Below are positions 1 through 5,572 of a DNA stretch of 7,296 nt, one piece after another. The notes under the pieces are model-generated. The model was not told the origin of the DNA. It saw only the letters and a list, made by a program, of their open reading frames with translations, and did no database searches. How positions within the stretch are numbered: the stretch's first letter is position 1; each line of letters starts with the position of its first letter. This stretch comes from Syntrophomonadaceae bacterium (GTDB lineage Bacteria > Bacillota > Dethiobacteria > DTU022). Where the stretch lies: positions 1 to 7,296 of the forward strand of contig SLSE01000141.1 in assembly GCA_007130585.1 (NCBI GenBank). The letters run 5' to 3'. The translations under genes and the position numbers were made by a program.

Positions 1-183
1 AGGGAAAAGGAAGTTTTCAAGCTGATGATCAAAAACCGCAGCCGGCTGGTCATTGCCGAAACCTTACACATCAGCCCAAAAACCGTGGACAGGCACAGGA
101 GCAACCTCCTGAAAAAGTTAAACATTCACCGGGAAAGCGATTTGCTGGAATTTGCCGCCCTGGTCGGCCTGGCAAAATCCTGA
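1..183 (+). CDS. LuxR/NarL-type DNA-binding regulator, C-terminal fragment (5' end outside window)
   Basis: The window opens inside a reading frame of 60 codons that ends at TGA 181-183. The peptide begins REKEVFKLM and continues with IAETLHISPKTVDRHRSNL and LKKLNIHRESDLLEFA. This is the classic GerE/LuxR four-helix helix-turn-helix: the 'T.RE.EV' first helix, the 'IA..L.IS.KTV..H' scaffold and recognition helices, and the 'KL.I....L' closing helix. In the NarL/FixJ family this domain is the C-terminal output of response regulators, but the receiver domain, if there is one, lies upstream of the window. The gene is followed by a terminator. It is on the same strand as the hybrid kinase and just upstream of it, so it could be the kinase's output regulator, but the sequence alone does not prove that pairing. 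The end is certain; the full architecture is unknown. Confidence 0.9.
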   Translation, partial: REKEVFKLMIKNRSRLVIAETLHISPKTVDRHRSNLLKKLNIHRESDLLEFAALVGLAKS

Positions 184-217
184 AACAAGACCCTTGAGGA
201 AGGAGTCGCTAAAAAGG

Positions 218-244
218 AAAAGCCCCCGGGTAAAGGGCTTTTTT
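218..244 (+). terminator. Intrinsic terminator of the LuxR-type regulator gene
   Basis: AAAAGCCC (218-225) pairs perfectly with GGGCTTTT (235-242) around a 9-nt loop, and the right arm runs into a six-T tract (239-244). It lies 35 bases after the stop codon of the regulator. It separates that gene transcriptionally from the hybrid kinase downstream. Confidence 0.85.
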
Positions 245-285
245 GCCTGATAACAGGCAGGCAGATCATAAACTTTTGGGTAATG

Positions 286-305
286 TGCTCATAGATCTAT
301 GGGCA
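286..305. promoter_or_regulatory. Palindromic operator candidate, copy 1 (upstream of hybrid kinase)
   Basis: TGCTCATAGATCTATGGGCA is a 20-bp palindrome centred at 295/296 with one mismatched pair (T289/G302). Its core CATAGATCTATG is perfect. A near-identical element lies upstream of the DUF4309-like gene at 3269-3292. A -10-like TATGAT (316-321) lies about 21 bases past the centre, so the palindrome would cover the -35 region. This fits a dimeric regulator acting as repressor or activator. No candidate regulator is identified. Confidence 0.6.
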
Positions 306-315
306 GCAGATTGAT

Positions 316-353
316 TATGATCTTATTGATACAAGCTGATAACCGTATATAAA
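316..353 (+). promoter_or_regulatory. Promoter candidates for the hybrid kinase gene
   Basis: Two options are visible. TTGATA (326-331) and TATAAA (348-353) are separated by 16 bases and make a reasonable sigma-A promoter. Alternatively, TATGAT (316-321) could be a -10 box whose -35 position falls inside the palindrome at 286-305, the same general arrangement as at the DUF4309-like gene. The sequence does not decide between them. Confidence 0.45.
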
Positions 354-391
354 CATTCTAATACCCGGACCCCAAACTTAAGGAGATGCAC

Positions 392-3172
392 ATGAAACCG
401 GACAATCAGCTTTTCGGGGCAAAGCCCGTTTACATCTTGATCCTCATATTCTTGACGCTGCTGGCAGCCGGGGGACTGTACCTGCTAAGCCTGTATAATT
501 ATACTTTTTTTCACACCCTGATAGAGCTGGCGGCTATTATCACCGCCTTCGCTGTTTTTATAATCGGCTGGAACACACGCAAATTTTCCGGAAATAACAT
601 GATCATTATCCTGGCGGTCGGCTACCTGTCTGTCGGCCTGATTGATCTGCTGCATACTCTTACTTTCGAAAGCATTGGCATATTCCCCGGACTTGGTTCC
701 AACATGGCCACACAATTTTGGATTTCCGCCCGCTATATCGAAGGGGCTGCCTTAATGCTGGCCGCCCTTTACCTGGGCGGGCAGTCGCTGATCGACCCGG
801 GGAAATGGTTGAACGGCTTCCTGGTCACTTCCGCCCTGTTCACGGCTGCCGTTTTTTCCGGTTATTTCCCTGACAGCTACCTGGAAGGGCAGGGGCTTAC
901 CACCTTCAAAATCGCCAGTGAATATATTATTTCAGCAGTTATAATTGCGGCCGGTTTGATCCTGTGGAAAAAAAGAGACCTCCTCGAAAAAAACATTCTC
1001 AGCCTGCTGCTTTTTGCCGGCGCTTTCACCGTTATGTCAGAGATGTCATTTACACTTTACGATGATGTGCAGGGGTTTTTCAACTACCTGGGTCATATTT
1101 TTAAGCTTTTCTCTATTGTCCTGCTTTATAATGCCCTGGTTCACAAGTCGCTGACAAACCCCTTTCAATTTCTTTTCGGTGAGGTTGCCGATATTAATAA
1201 AAAATTGGCCGGGAGTGAAAAAAAGTTCAGGGATCTGGTTGAACAGAGTACCGACTGGGTCTGGGAAACCGATCCTGATGGCAGGTATATTTACTCGAAC
1301 CCCCGGGCTGAAGCGCTTACCGGCTATAGCCTTAACGAAATCCTGGGCAGTCCCTTTACTGATTTTATGGAGCCAGATGAAGCCAGCAAAAATATTGAAT
1401 TCCTGAGAGAGGTAGCCGCGGAACGGAAACCGTTCTTCCGGGTTGAAAACACCCTTCTTCACAAAGACGGACACCCGCTGATTTTTGAGTCCAGCGGCAC
1501 CCCGATAATTGGTGGGCAGGGAGAATTATGCGGTTACCGCGGTATTACCAGGAATATTACCAGGCATAAAATGAAAGAAAATGAACTGATCCAGGCCCGG
1601 GAAAAAGCGGGCGAGGCGCTCCGCGCCAAGAGCAATTTCCTGGCCAGGATGTCCCACGAGATCCGCAACCCGATCAATGTAATTATGGGCACCTCGGAAA
1701 TCCTCGCTGAGAGCGAATTAACCCCTGCGCAAAAAGAATGGGCGGAAATGGTCAAAGACTCTGCCGGTACTCTGCTGGATATGTTAACCGGCATCCTCGA
1801 TTATTCAGAAGCCGATTCCGGAAACCTGACCCTTGATCATACAGATTTAAATCTATCCAGCCTGGTGGAAGATACGGTTAGTTCTTATAAAGTAAAAGCC
1901 GGTGAAAAGGGTCTGCAATTATCCTTTCACGCCGACCGCGATATTCCCGGCAGAGTGTTGGGAGATCCAGTCAGGATTCAGCAGGTCCTGGCCAGCCTGC
2001 TCGACAATGCAATAAAGTATACAGCCCGGGGAAATATAACTGTAAAGGTGCAGCCCGCCACTACGGCCAGGTTTAAGGTTGATGAAAGCGCAGCAGGCGG
2101 GAAACCGGAAACATTCCCGGTTCACTTTTCCGTACAGGATGAAGGGATCGGTTTGCAGCCGGACCAGGTTGACTATATATTCGAAGGCTTCAGCCAGCCC
2201 GACACCGGTGAAATGAACGGTCAGGAGGGGCCCGGCATAGGGCTGCCTTTATCAAAAAAACTGGTCGAGCTGATGGGAGGATCTATAGGGGTTAATAGTT
2301 CATTAAACAAGGGGAGCACATTCTACTTTACGATCCCCTTTGCCCTGCCCGGCGAAACTGACAGGCTGCCGGAGCCGCGTCCCGCTGAAAAATCTCCCCG
2401 CATTAAAACATCGACTGGCCACGCAAAAAGCTTGAATATTTTGCTGGTGGAAGATAAACCCATGAATCAGAAGCTGGCAGAGTTTATCCTGAAGAAAAAC
2501 GGGCATGACGTGACCAAGGCTAAAAATGGCAGAGAGGCACTGACGACACTTGAGAGCCGGAAATTCGATCTTATCCTAATGGATATTCATATGCCGGAAA
2601 TGGACGGGCTGGAGGCAACTTCCCGGATCAGGGCCGCTGAAGAAAAATTGAACCGCTACACTCCCATTATCGCCATGACCGCTTATGCCATGCAGGAAGA
2701 CCTGACCAGATGCCTGCTGGCCGGCATGGATTACTGTGTGACCAAACCGATCAATACTGCTGAATTATACCACGCCCTGGAAACTGTAATGAAAAACATA
2801 CCGTCACATACCGGCGATCAGGCAGTTCCGCCTGATAGTCTAAAGAACATGCTCGAAAGGGTTGACGGGAACCAGGATCTAATGGAAGAATTAGCTAATA
2901 TGTTCTTTGAAGATTACCCGCATGACCTGGCGGCACTCAAAGAGGCGCTGGAAACCAGGGATGCTGAAAGATTTGCCTCTTCGGCTCACGGCCTGAAGGG
3001 AGAACTGGGCAACCTGGGTATGAACAAGGCTTTCGAAACTGTCTCTGAAGCAGAAAAACTGGCGAAGATGAATAAACTGGATGAAGCGGCCCGGCTGCTC
3101 GAGCAGCTTGAAGCAGAGGTCGCCAGCCTGGAACAATTTTTCAAACTCCCTGACTGGCGCGATTACTGTTAG
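392..3172 (+). CDS. Membrane hybrid sensor histidine kinase: MASE3-PAS-HisKA-HATPase-REC-Hpt
   Basis: This is a 926-residue hybrid kinase. Residues about 5-245 form a hydrophobic multi-helix block resembling the MASE3 membrane sensor domain, with a 'FHTLIELAAI' segment, 'GLIDLLHT' and 'ISARYIEG'. A PAS domain spans about 279-395 (WVWETDPDGRYIYSNP). The HisKA dimerisation/phosphoacceptor domain carries H422 in SHEIRNPI. The ATPase domain has its N box at N539 (LLDNAIKYT), G1 box at D583 (DEGIGL) and G2 box near G613 (GPGIGL). A receiver domain has acidic residues E687/D688, phosphoacceptor D731 (LILMDIHMPEMDG), T763 and K785. A C-terminal Hpt domain has H866 in AHGLKG. All catalytic residues are present, so a four-step His-Asp-His relay to an external response regulator is expected. 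An in-frame ATG at 386 abuts the ribosome binding site, AAGGAG (380-385), with no spacer. ATG 392 is six bases away and is chosen here. The ligand is unknown. Confidence 0.93.
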   Translation: MKPDNQLFGAKPVYILILIFLTLLAAGGLYLLSLYNYTFFHTLIELAAIITAFAVFIIGWNTRKFSGNNMIIILAVGYLSVGLIDLLHTLTFESIGIFPGLGSNMATQFWISARYIEGAALMLAALYLGGQSLIDPGKWLNGFLVTSALFTAAVFSGYFPDSYLEGQGLTTFKIASEYIISAVIIAAGLILWKKRDLLEKNILSLLLFAGAFTVMSEMSFTLYDDVQGFFNYLGHIFKLFSIVLLYNALVHKSLTNPFQFLFGEVADINKKLAGSEKKFRDLVEQSTDWVWETDPDGRYIYSNPRAEALTGYSLNEILGSPFTDFMEPDEASKNIEFLREVAAERKPFFRVENTLLHKDGHPLIFESSGTPIIGGQGELCGYRGITRNITRHKMKENELIQAREKAGEALRAKSNFLARMSHEIRNPINVIMGTSEILAESELTPAQKEWAEMVKDSAGTLLDMLTGILDYSEADSGNLTLDHTDLNLSSLVEDTVSSYKVKAGEKGLQLSFHADRDIPGRVLGDPVRIQQVLASLLDNAIKYTARGNITVKVQPATTARFKVDESAAGGKPETFPVHFSVQDEGIGLQPDQVDYIFEGFSQPDTGEMNGQEGPGIGLPLSKKLVELMGGSIGVNSSLNKGSTFYFTIPFALPGETDRLPEPRPAEKSPRIKTSTGHAKSLNILLVEDKPMNQKLAEFILKKNGHDVTKAKNGREALTTLESRKFDLILMDIHMPEMDGLEATSRIRAAEEKLNRYTPIIAMTAYAMQEDLTRCLLAGMDYCVTKPINTAELYHALETVMKNIPSHTGDQAVPPDSLKNMLERVDGNQDLMEELANMFFEDYPHDLAALKEALETRDAERFASSAHGLKGELGNLGMNKAFETVSEAEKLAKMNKLDEAARLLEQLEAEVASLEQFFKLPDWRDYC

Positions 3173-3200
3173 TAAGACTTGCCACCTGGATGACTGACTT

Positions 3201-3228
3201 AAAAGCCTGTTCTAAAACGGGCTTTTTT
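3201..3228 (+). terminator. Intrinsic terminator of the hybrid kinase gene
   Basis: AAAAGCCTGT (3201-3210) pairs with ACGGGCTTTT (3217-3226) through ten pairs including one T·G wobble, around a six-base loop, and ends in a six-T run (3223-3228). It sits 29 bases after the kinase stop codon. The kinase is therefore probably monocistronic, and the next gene needs its own promoter. Confidence 0.88.
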
Positions 3229-3268
3229 GCATTTTAATATACAAAAATAATTACCTGAAAATGAGCAC

Positions 3269-3292
3269 TTTGCTAATAGATCTATGAGCAAA
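3269..3292. promoter_or_regulatory. Palindromic operator candidate, copy 2 (upstream of DUF4309-like gene)
   Basis: This is a 24-bp palindrome centred at 3280/3281 with arms TTTGCT and AGCAAA and core ATAGATCTAT. Only one of its twelve pairs is mismatched (A3275/G3286). The central bases are identical to those of the element at 286-305, and the half-site consensus from the two copies is TGCTCATAGA. It lies directly upstream of a TATACT -10 box and would cover the -35 position. It is likely the binding site of the same dimeric regulator that acts on the kinase gene. Confidence 0.65.
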
Positions 3293-3303
3293 TCAATTGG
3301 TAG

Positions 3304-3309
3304 TATACT
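3304..3309 (+). promoter_or_regulatory. -10 box candidate for the DUF4309-like gene
   Basis: TATACT is one base off the sigma-A -10 consensus. A -35 hexamer with normal spacing would fall within the palindrome (about 3281-3286), and no good -35 sequence is present there. That is compatible with an activator bound at the palindrome, although repression by occlusion is equally possible. Confidence 0.5.
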
Positions 3310-3356
3310 AATAGAATTACCGGTGGAAAGACAATCCGGAAAAGGAGCGCTGACTG

Positions 3357-4001
3357 ATGTTGCCGGCTAAACTTTACAAACCCGTGAGCATGCTCATTAT
3401 CTTGTCTGTCATTCTGTCAATAATTTTTTTGTTCCGGGCTTCCTCGATTAATTTCGTTTATCCTGTGGAGGCCGGATATGAAAATAATGAAGCCCCCGCG
3501 GTAAGCTCCCAAACCCAAACCGGGCCCTTTACACACCATTCGGCGCTGGGCCTGCTCGGTAAAAGTTTTTATGAAATCAAGGAAATCCTGGGCGAACCCG
3601 ATCATGAAGGATCGAGCAATATGTACGGGCCGCATAATTACATCAGTTATGATTATAAAGCAGGAACCGTGCGTTTTAATTCTCCACAGGGGCTGAATGA
3701 GAACCTGGCGGTAAGTATCATTATGAACGGAGAACACAAAATATTCTGCGCCGGGTTGGATATGAGCTTATCTGAAATTGAGGAAATCCTGGGAAAACCC
3801 GACTTCGGTCCGGAAACAGGCGTTGACGGGCTATATCACACGGTTTATTATCTTGGAGAAATAAAAAACCAGGTGCCGGAAGTATTTATCAGCTTTTCGG
3901 CCGAGGATATCGAGGGAGAAATCCTGGAGGCTTTTATAAAGTGGGAAGCCTTTGATTATAATTACGGGGACCGCAACAGCGCTGCGGGTTTTCAGCTCTA
4001 G
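3357..4001 (+). CDS. Membrane-anchored or secreted two-repeat protein, DUF4309-like
   Basis: This 214-residue protein has a positively charged N-terminus and a single hydrophobic segment at about residues 10-26. A possible signal peptidase site follows 'VEA' at 37-39, so the rest is probably outside the cytoplasmic membrane. After a linker of about 25 residues rich in Ser, Thr and Gln come two related half-domains. The first has LLGKSFYEIKEILGEPD (66-82) and then a Tyr-rich strand and 'GTVRF'. The second has GLDMSLSEIEEILGKPD (133-149) and then 'VYYLGE' and 'VFISFSAED'. This duplicated 'G.s..eI.eiLGkPD' plan resembles DUF4309 proteins such as Bacillus YjgB; the family call is from memory of the pattern and is only moderate. 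AAAGGAG (3341-3347), nine bases before ATG 3357, supports the start. The molecular function is unknown. The shared upstream palindrome suggests co-regulation with the preceding kinase gene. Confidence 0.75.
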   Translation: MLPAKLYKPVSMLIILSVILSIIFLFRASSINFVYPVEAGYENNEAPAVSSQTQTGPFTHHSALGLLGKSFYEIKEILGEPDHEGSSNMYGPHNYISYDYKAGTVRFNSPQGLNENLAVSIIMNGEHKIFCAGLDMSLSEIEEILGKPDFGPETGVDGLYHTVYYLGEIKNQVPEVFISFSAEDIEGEILEAFIKWEAFDYNYGDRNSAAGFQL

Positions 4002-4016
4002 GCTTTAACCCTTTTT
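3986..4016 (+). terminator. Terminator candidate overlapping the stop codon of the DUF4309-like gene
   Basis: GGGTT (3986-3990) pairs with AACCC (4007-4011). An inner AGC/GCT pairing (3994-3996 with 4002-4004) extends the hairpin, and TTTTT follows at 4012-4016. The left arm and loop lie within the last codons and the TAG stop (3999-4001). The stem is imperfect, so this is a moderate call. There is no other terminator candidate before the convergent aldo/keto reductase. Confidence 0.5.
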
Positions 4017-4093
4017 GATAAGACAAAGAATCCAGTAAATAGCAGCACCCCCGAATCTGCATTTGAAAATCTCTCCCTATCCCGGCATAAACA

Positions 4094-4936
4094 TTACCAG
4101 TGAATTTTAAAATAATTGGCCTCTTCTTTATTCGGCTTCACAAGTTCTTCCAATTCTTTTAATTCCACGCTGCTAAGCGGTTCAAAGTTAGCTGCAACCC
4201 GGGTATTTTCATCCACTTCGTCCACTTCTGAAATACTGATAATGGCATTGCTGACCGGGAAGGAAAGAACGTATCCCAGGGCCTGTTTCATTGAAGTCAG
4301 GCCGTCTTTACGGAAAATCCGCCCGGTTGCTGTAACTTTCATCGCTATTATTCCCATTTCCATTTTAACTGCTTCTTTCAGTAATTTTTCCTGGAAGGGG
4401 TCGTAGTGGATATCGCCGGCGTTTAAAGTCATCAGCAGGGTATCAAATGGATATTCCCTAATCCCCCGCAAAAGGATCCCGGAATTGCTGTGTCCTGTCA
4501 GGCCAAGAAAGCGAATTACTCCCTCATCGCGCAGCTTTTCCAGCGCTTTAACCGCCCCATCTTTCCCGAAAGCTTTATCCAGGTCTTCGTTTGTCCGAAC
4601 GTTGTGAACTTGATAAAGATCAAGATAATCGGTTTGCAAATTACCCAGGCTGTTTTCCAGCAGCTTCATGGTTCCGTCATACGTACGGTCCAGGGTCTTG
4701 GTTGCCAGGTAGACCTCGCTGCGGCGGGATTTCATTACCCGGCCAATGTTTTTTTCACTTTGCCCGCTGCCGTAAGTCGGAGCTGTATCCAGGTAATTAA
4801 CGCCAAGATCTATGGCACGGTTAATTATGTTTTCCGCCTCATCGGGGCAGTTGGGTTTTTCAAGGGCCCCTTCACCACCCAGGCCAAAAAGGGTCACGGA
4901 CAGGCCTGTTCTGCCTAATTCCCGTTTTGGAATCAT
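4094..4936 (-). CDS. Aldo/keto reductase family oxidoreductase
   Basis: This 280-residue protein starts MIPKRELGRTGLSVT, the usual N-terminus of bacterial aldo/keto reductases (NADPH-dependent carbonyl reduction on a TIM barrel). The catalytic tetrad is visible: D50 and Y55 in YLDTAPTYGSG, K80 in LATK, and H111 in YQVHN. The cofactor-side 'GVIRFLGLTGHS' segment is also present. Length is typical for the short single-domain members. The C-terminus (YFKIHW) lacks the cysteine-rich ferredoxin-like tail of longer iron-sulfur members. The start is supported by AAAGGAGGGT upstream on the minus strand. The gene is convergent with the DUF4309-like gene and has its own promoter, so it appears monocistronic. 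The substrate cannot be read from the sequence. Confidence 0.92.
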   Translation of the reverse strand: MIPKRELGRTGLSVTLFGLGGEGALEKPNCPDEAENIINRAIDLGVNYLDTAPTYGSGQSEKNIGRVMKSRRSEVYLATKTLDRTYDGTMKLLENSLGNLQTDYLDLYQVHNVRTNEDLDKAFGKDGAVKALEKLRDEGVIRFLGLTGHSNSGILLRGIREYPFDTLLMTLNAGDIHYDPFQEKLLKEAVKMEMGIIAMKVTATGRIFRKDGLTSMKQALGYVLSFPVSNAIISISEVDEVDENTRVAANFEPLSSVELKELEELVKPNKEEANYFKIHW

Positions 4937-4942
4937 TAAAAT

Positions 4943-4960
4943 ACCCTCCTTTGGCAGGGT
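4943..4960. other. Hairpin spanning the ribosome binding site of the aldo/keto reductase
   Basis: ACCCT (4943-4947) and AGGGT (4956-4960) form a five-base-pair stem with an eight-base loop. On the minus-strand transcript the stem and loop contain the Shine-Dalgarno sequence (AAAGGAGGGT). On the plus strand the right arm runs into a six-T tract (4960-4965), so it could also stop antisense read-through. Either role is speculative; the stem is short. Confidence 0.3.
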
Positions 4961-4975
4961 TTTTTAAGGGTTCTA

Positions 4976-5037
4976 ATATCACTATATCACGAAAGATATA
5001 AGAAAGTTAAGGACTGTCTTTTCACTCACCGTGAAAA
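4976..5037. repeat. Cluster of small direct and inverted repeats around the aldo/keto reductase promoter
   Basis: Three elements are visible. ATATCAC occurs twice with an 8-bp period (4976-4982 and 4984-4990). TATATC/GATATA is a perfect 6-bp inverted repeat with a 6-base spacer (4983-5000). TTTTCAC/GTGAAAA is a perfect 7-bp inverted repeat with a 5-base spacer (5019-5025, 5031-5037). The second overlaps the -10 box and spacer, and the third lies just upstream of the -35, so they are plausible operators. No regulator is assigned. Confidence 0.4.
4981..5010 (-). promoter_or_regulatory. Promoter candidate for the aldo/keto reductase
   Basis: Read on the minus strand, TTAACT (plus coordinates 5005-5010) and TATAGT (4981-4986) are separated by 18 bases. 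Transcription would begin near 4974, giving a short leader before the ATG at 4936. The spacer and -10 box contain the inverted repeat TATATC/GATATA (4983-4988, 4995-5000). Confidence 0.5.
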
Positions 5038-5048
5038 CCATGCGAAAA

Positions 5049-5230
5049 CTATCCACCATGAAAAACTTTTAACGCAGTTTTTGGTCGCCCTGCCTGGCAG
5101 CCGGTGCTCATAACCTCATAAGCATTCGGCAATGGCCGTCATGCGGGCCAGCAGCGGGACTTCTTCTCCCTCCCCTTATCGCCAACCTTTCCTTCCGACT
5201 GAAGGTTACGCTTCCGTTATGGTGCCCGTT
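5049..5230 (-). pseudogene. Decayed fragment of an HD-GYP domain (cyclic-di-GMP phosphodiesterase) gene
   Basis: Translating the minus strand gives, in the right order, pieces of the C-terminal half of an HD-GYP domain, but in different frames. NGHHNGS (plus 5210-5230) followed by a disrupted Gly-Tyr-Pro (a 2-base loss, then TAA-CCT at 5203-5208) resembles the 'HHE..dGsGYP' signature. EGEEVPLLARMTAIAEC (5122-5172) matches the family's 'GEEIPLLARI.AVADAY' stretch. One extra base (5121) then shifts into YEVMSTGCQAGRPKTALK (5067-5120), matching 'YDAMTSDRPYRKAL', before a TAG at 5049-5051. An in-frame TAA (5176-5178) is also present. There is no start codon context and no N-terminal half. Intact relatives hydrolyse cyclic-di-GMP using metal-bound HD and GYP residues; this copy cannot. 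The assignment rests on recognising conserved motifs by eye. Confidence 0.6.
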
Positions 5231-5234
5231 AAAA

Positions 5235-5240
5235 TATAAT
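5235..5240 (+). promoter_or_regulatory. -10 box candidate for the nadE remnant
   Basis: A perfect TATAAT lies 43 bases before the ATG at 5283. At 16-18 bases upstream there is only a weak -35 (around TTCCGT, 5212-5217), which overlaps the HD-GYP relic. The core promoter may have survived when the rest of the gene was lost. Confidence 0.4.
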
Positions 5241-5282
5241 TAAATCAGAAGGAAATGTACTGCTCCTTTAGGAGGTAGAATT

Positions 5283-5483
5283 ATGAAAGATAATCCACAA
5301 GCTCCCGGGATGGATAGAAACTGGGAAGATACTGCCAGGCAGATACACCGTTTTATAGCCAGGCAGGTTGATTCAACAAATACCGGCGGTGTGGTAGCAG
5401 GTATCAGTGGCGGCCTCGATTCTGCTGTGTTAGCATTTCTGGCAGCAAAAGCGCTGGCTTCTGAAGCGGGTACAAGATATTAG
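5283..5483 (+). pseudogene. nadE: N-terminal stump of NH3-dependent NAD+ synthetase
   Basis: This 66-codon frame has a strong ribosome binding site, GGAGGT (5271-5276), six bases before ATG. Residues 14-31 (WEDTARQIHRFIARQVD) match the first helix of NadE. GGVVAGISGGLDSAVLAFLAAKAL (about residues 36-59, interrupted nowhere) carries the SGGLDS ATP-pyrophosphatase loop. Full-length NadE enzymes, which amidate deamido-NAD+ to NAD+, are about 240 residues or longer; here the frame stops at TAG 5481-5483 and no downstream NadE sequence is recognisable in any frame before the next gene at 5573. It lacks the rest of the nucleotide-binding domain and cannot be active. It most likely arose by a deletion that removed the 3' three-quarters. 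The peptide could still be translated. Confidence 0.75.
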
Positions 5484-5514
5484 CGAGATTTTTTCTACCT
5501 AGGCGCTGCATGCT

Positions 5515-5544
5515 TTGCCGGGGGGAACAGGTAATTGGTATAAT
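5515..5544 (+). promoter_or_regulatory. Promoter of the thiamine-binding protein gene
   Basis: TTGCCG (5515-5520) and a perfect TATAAT (5539-5544) are separated by 18 bases. Transcription would start about 20 bases before the start codon at 5573. No TPP riboswitch could fit in this short leader. Confidence 0.65.
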
Positions 5545-5572
5545 GAAAGTAAAAGGTGAGGAGGTGTGCTAA

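Noticed and set aside
386..391. Upstream ATG as start of the hybrid kinase
   Set aside because: It directly abuts the AAGGAG ribosome binding site with no spacer; ATG 392 is spaced normally.
1046..1474. 142-codon minus-strand open frame inside the hybrid kinase
   Set aside because: It lies antisense to the clearly conserved membrane/PAS coding sequence, has no recognisable domain and no ribosome binding site; a shadow frame.
4806..4815. AGATCTATGG, matching half of the palindromic operator
   Set aside because: It is one half-site only, within aldo/keto reductase coding sequence, with no symmetric partner.
4490..4918. 142-codon plus-strand open frame opposite the aldo/keto reductase
   Set aside because: It is antisense to conserved catalytic segments and its translation has no recognisable motif; a shadow frame.
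5484..5540. Remainder of nadE in a shifted frame after the stump's stop codon
   Set aside because: All three plus-strand frames were read and none gives recognisable NadE sequence, so a simple frameshift is unlikely; a deletion fits better.
5484..5572. Possible TPP riboswitch upstream of the thiamine-binding protein gene
   Set aside because: The leader after the TATAAT is only about 20 bases, and none of the conserved TPP-riboswitch segments is visible.
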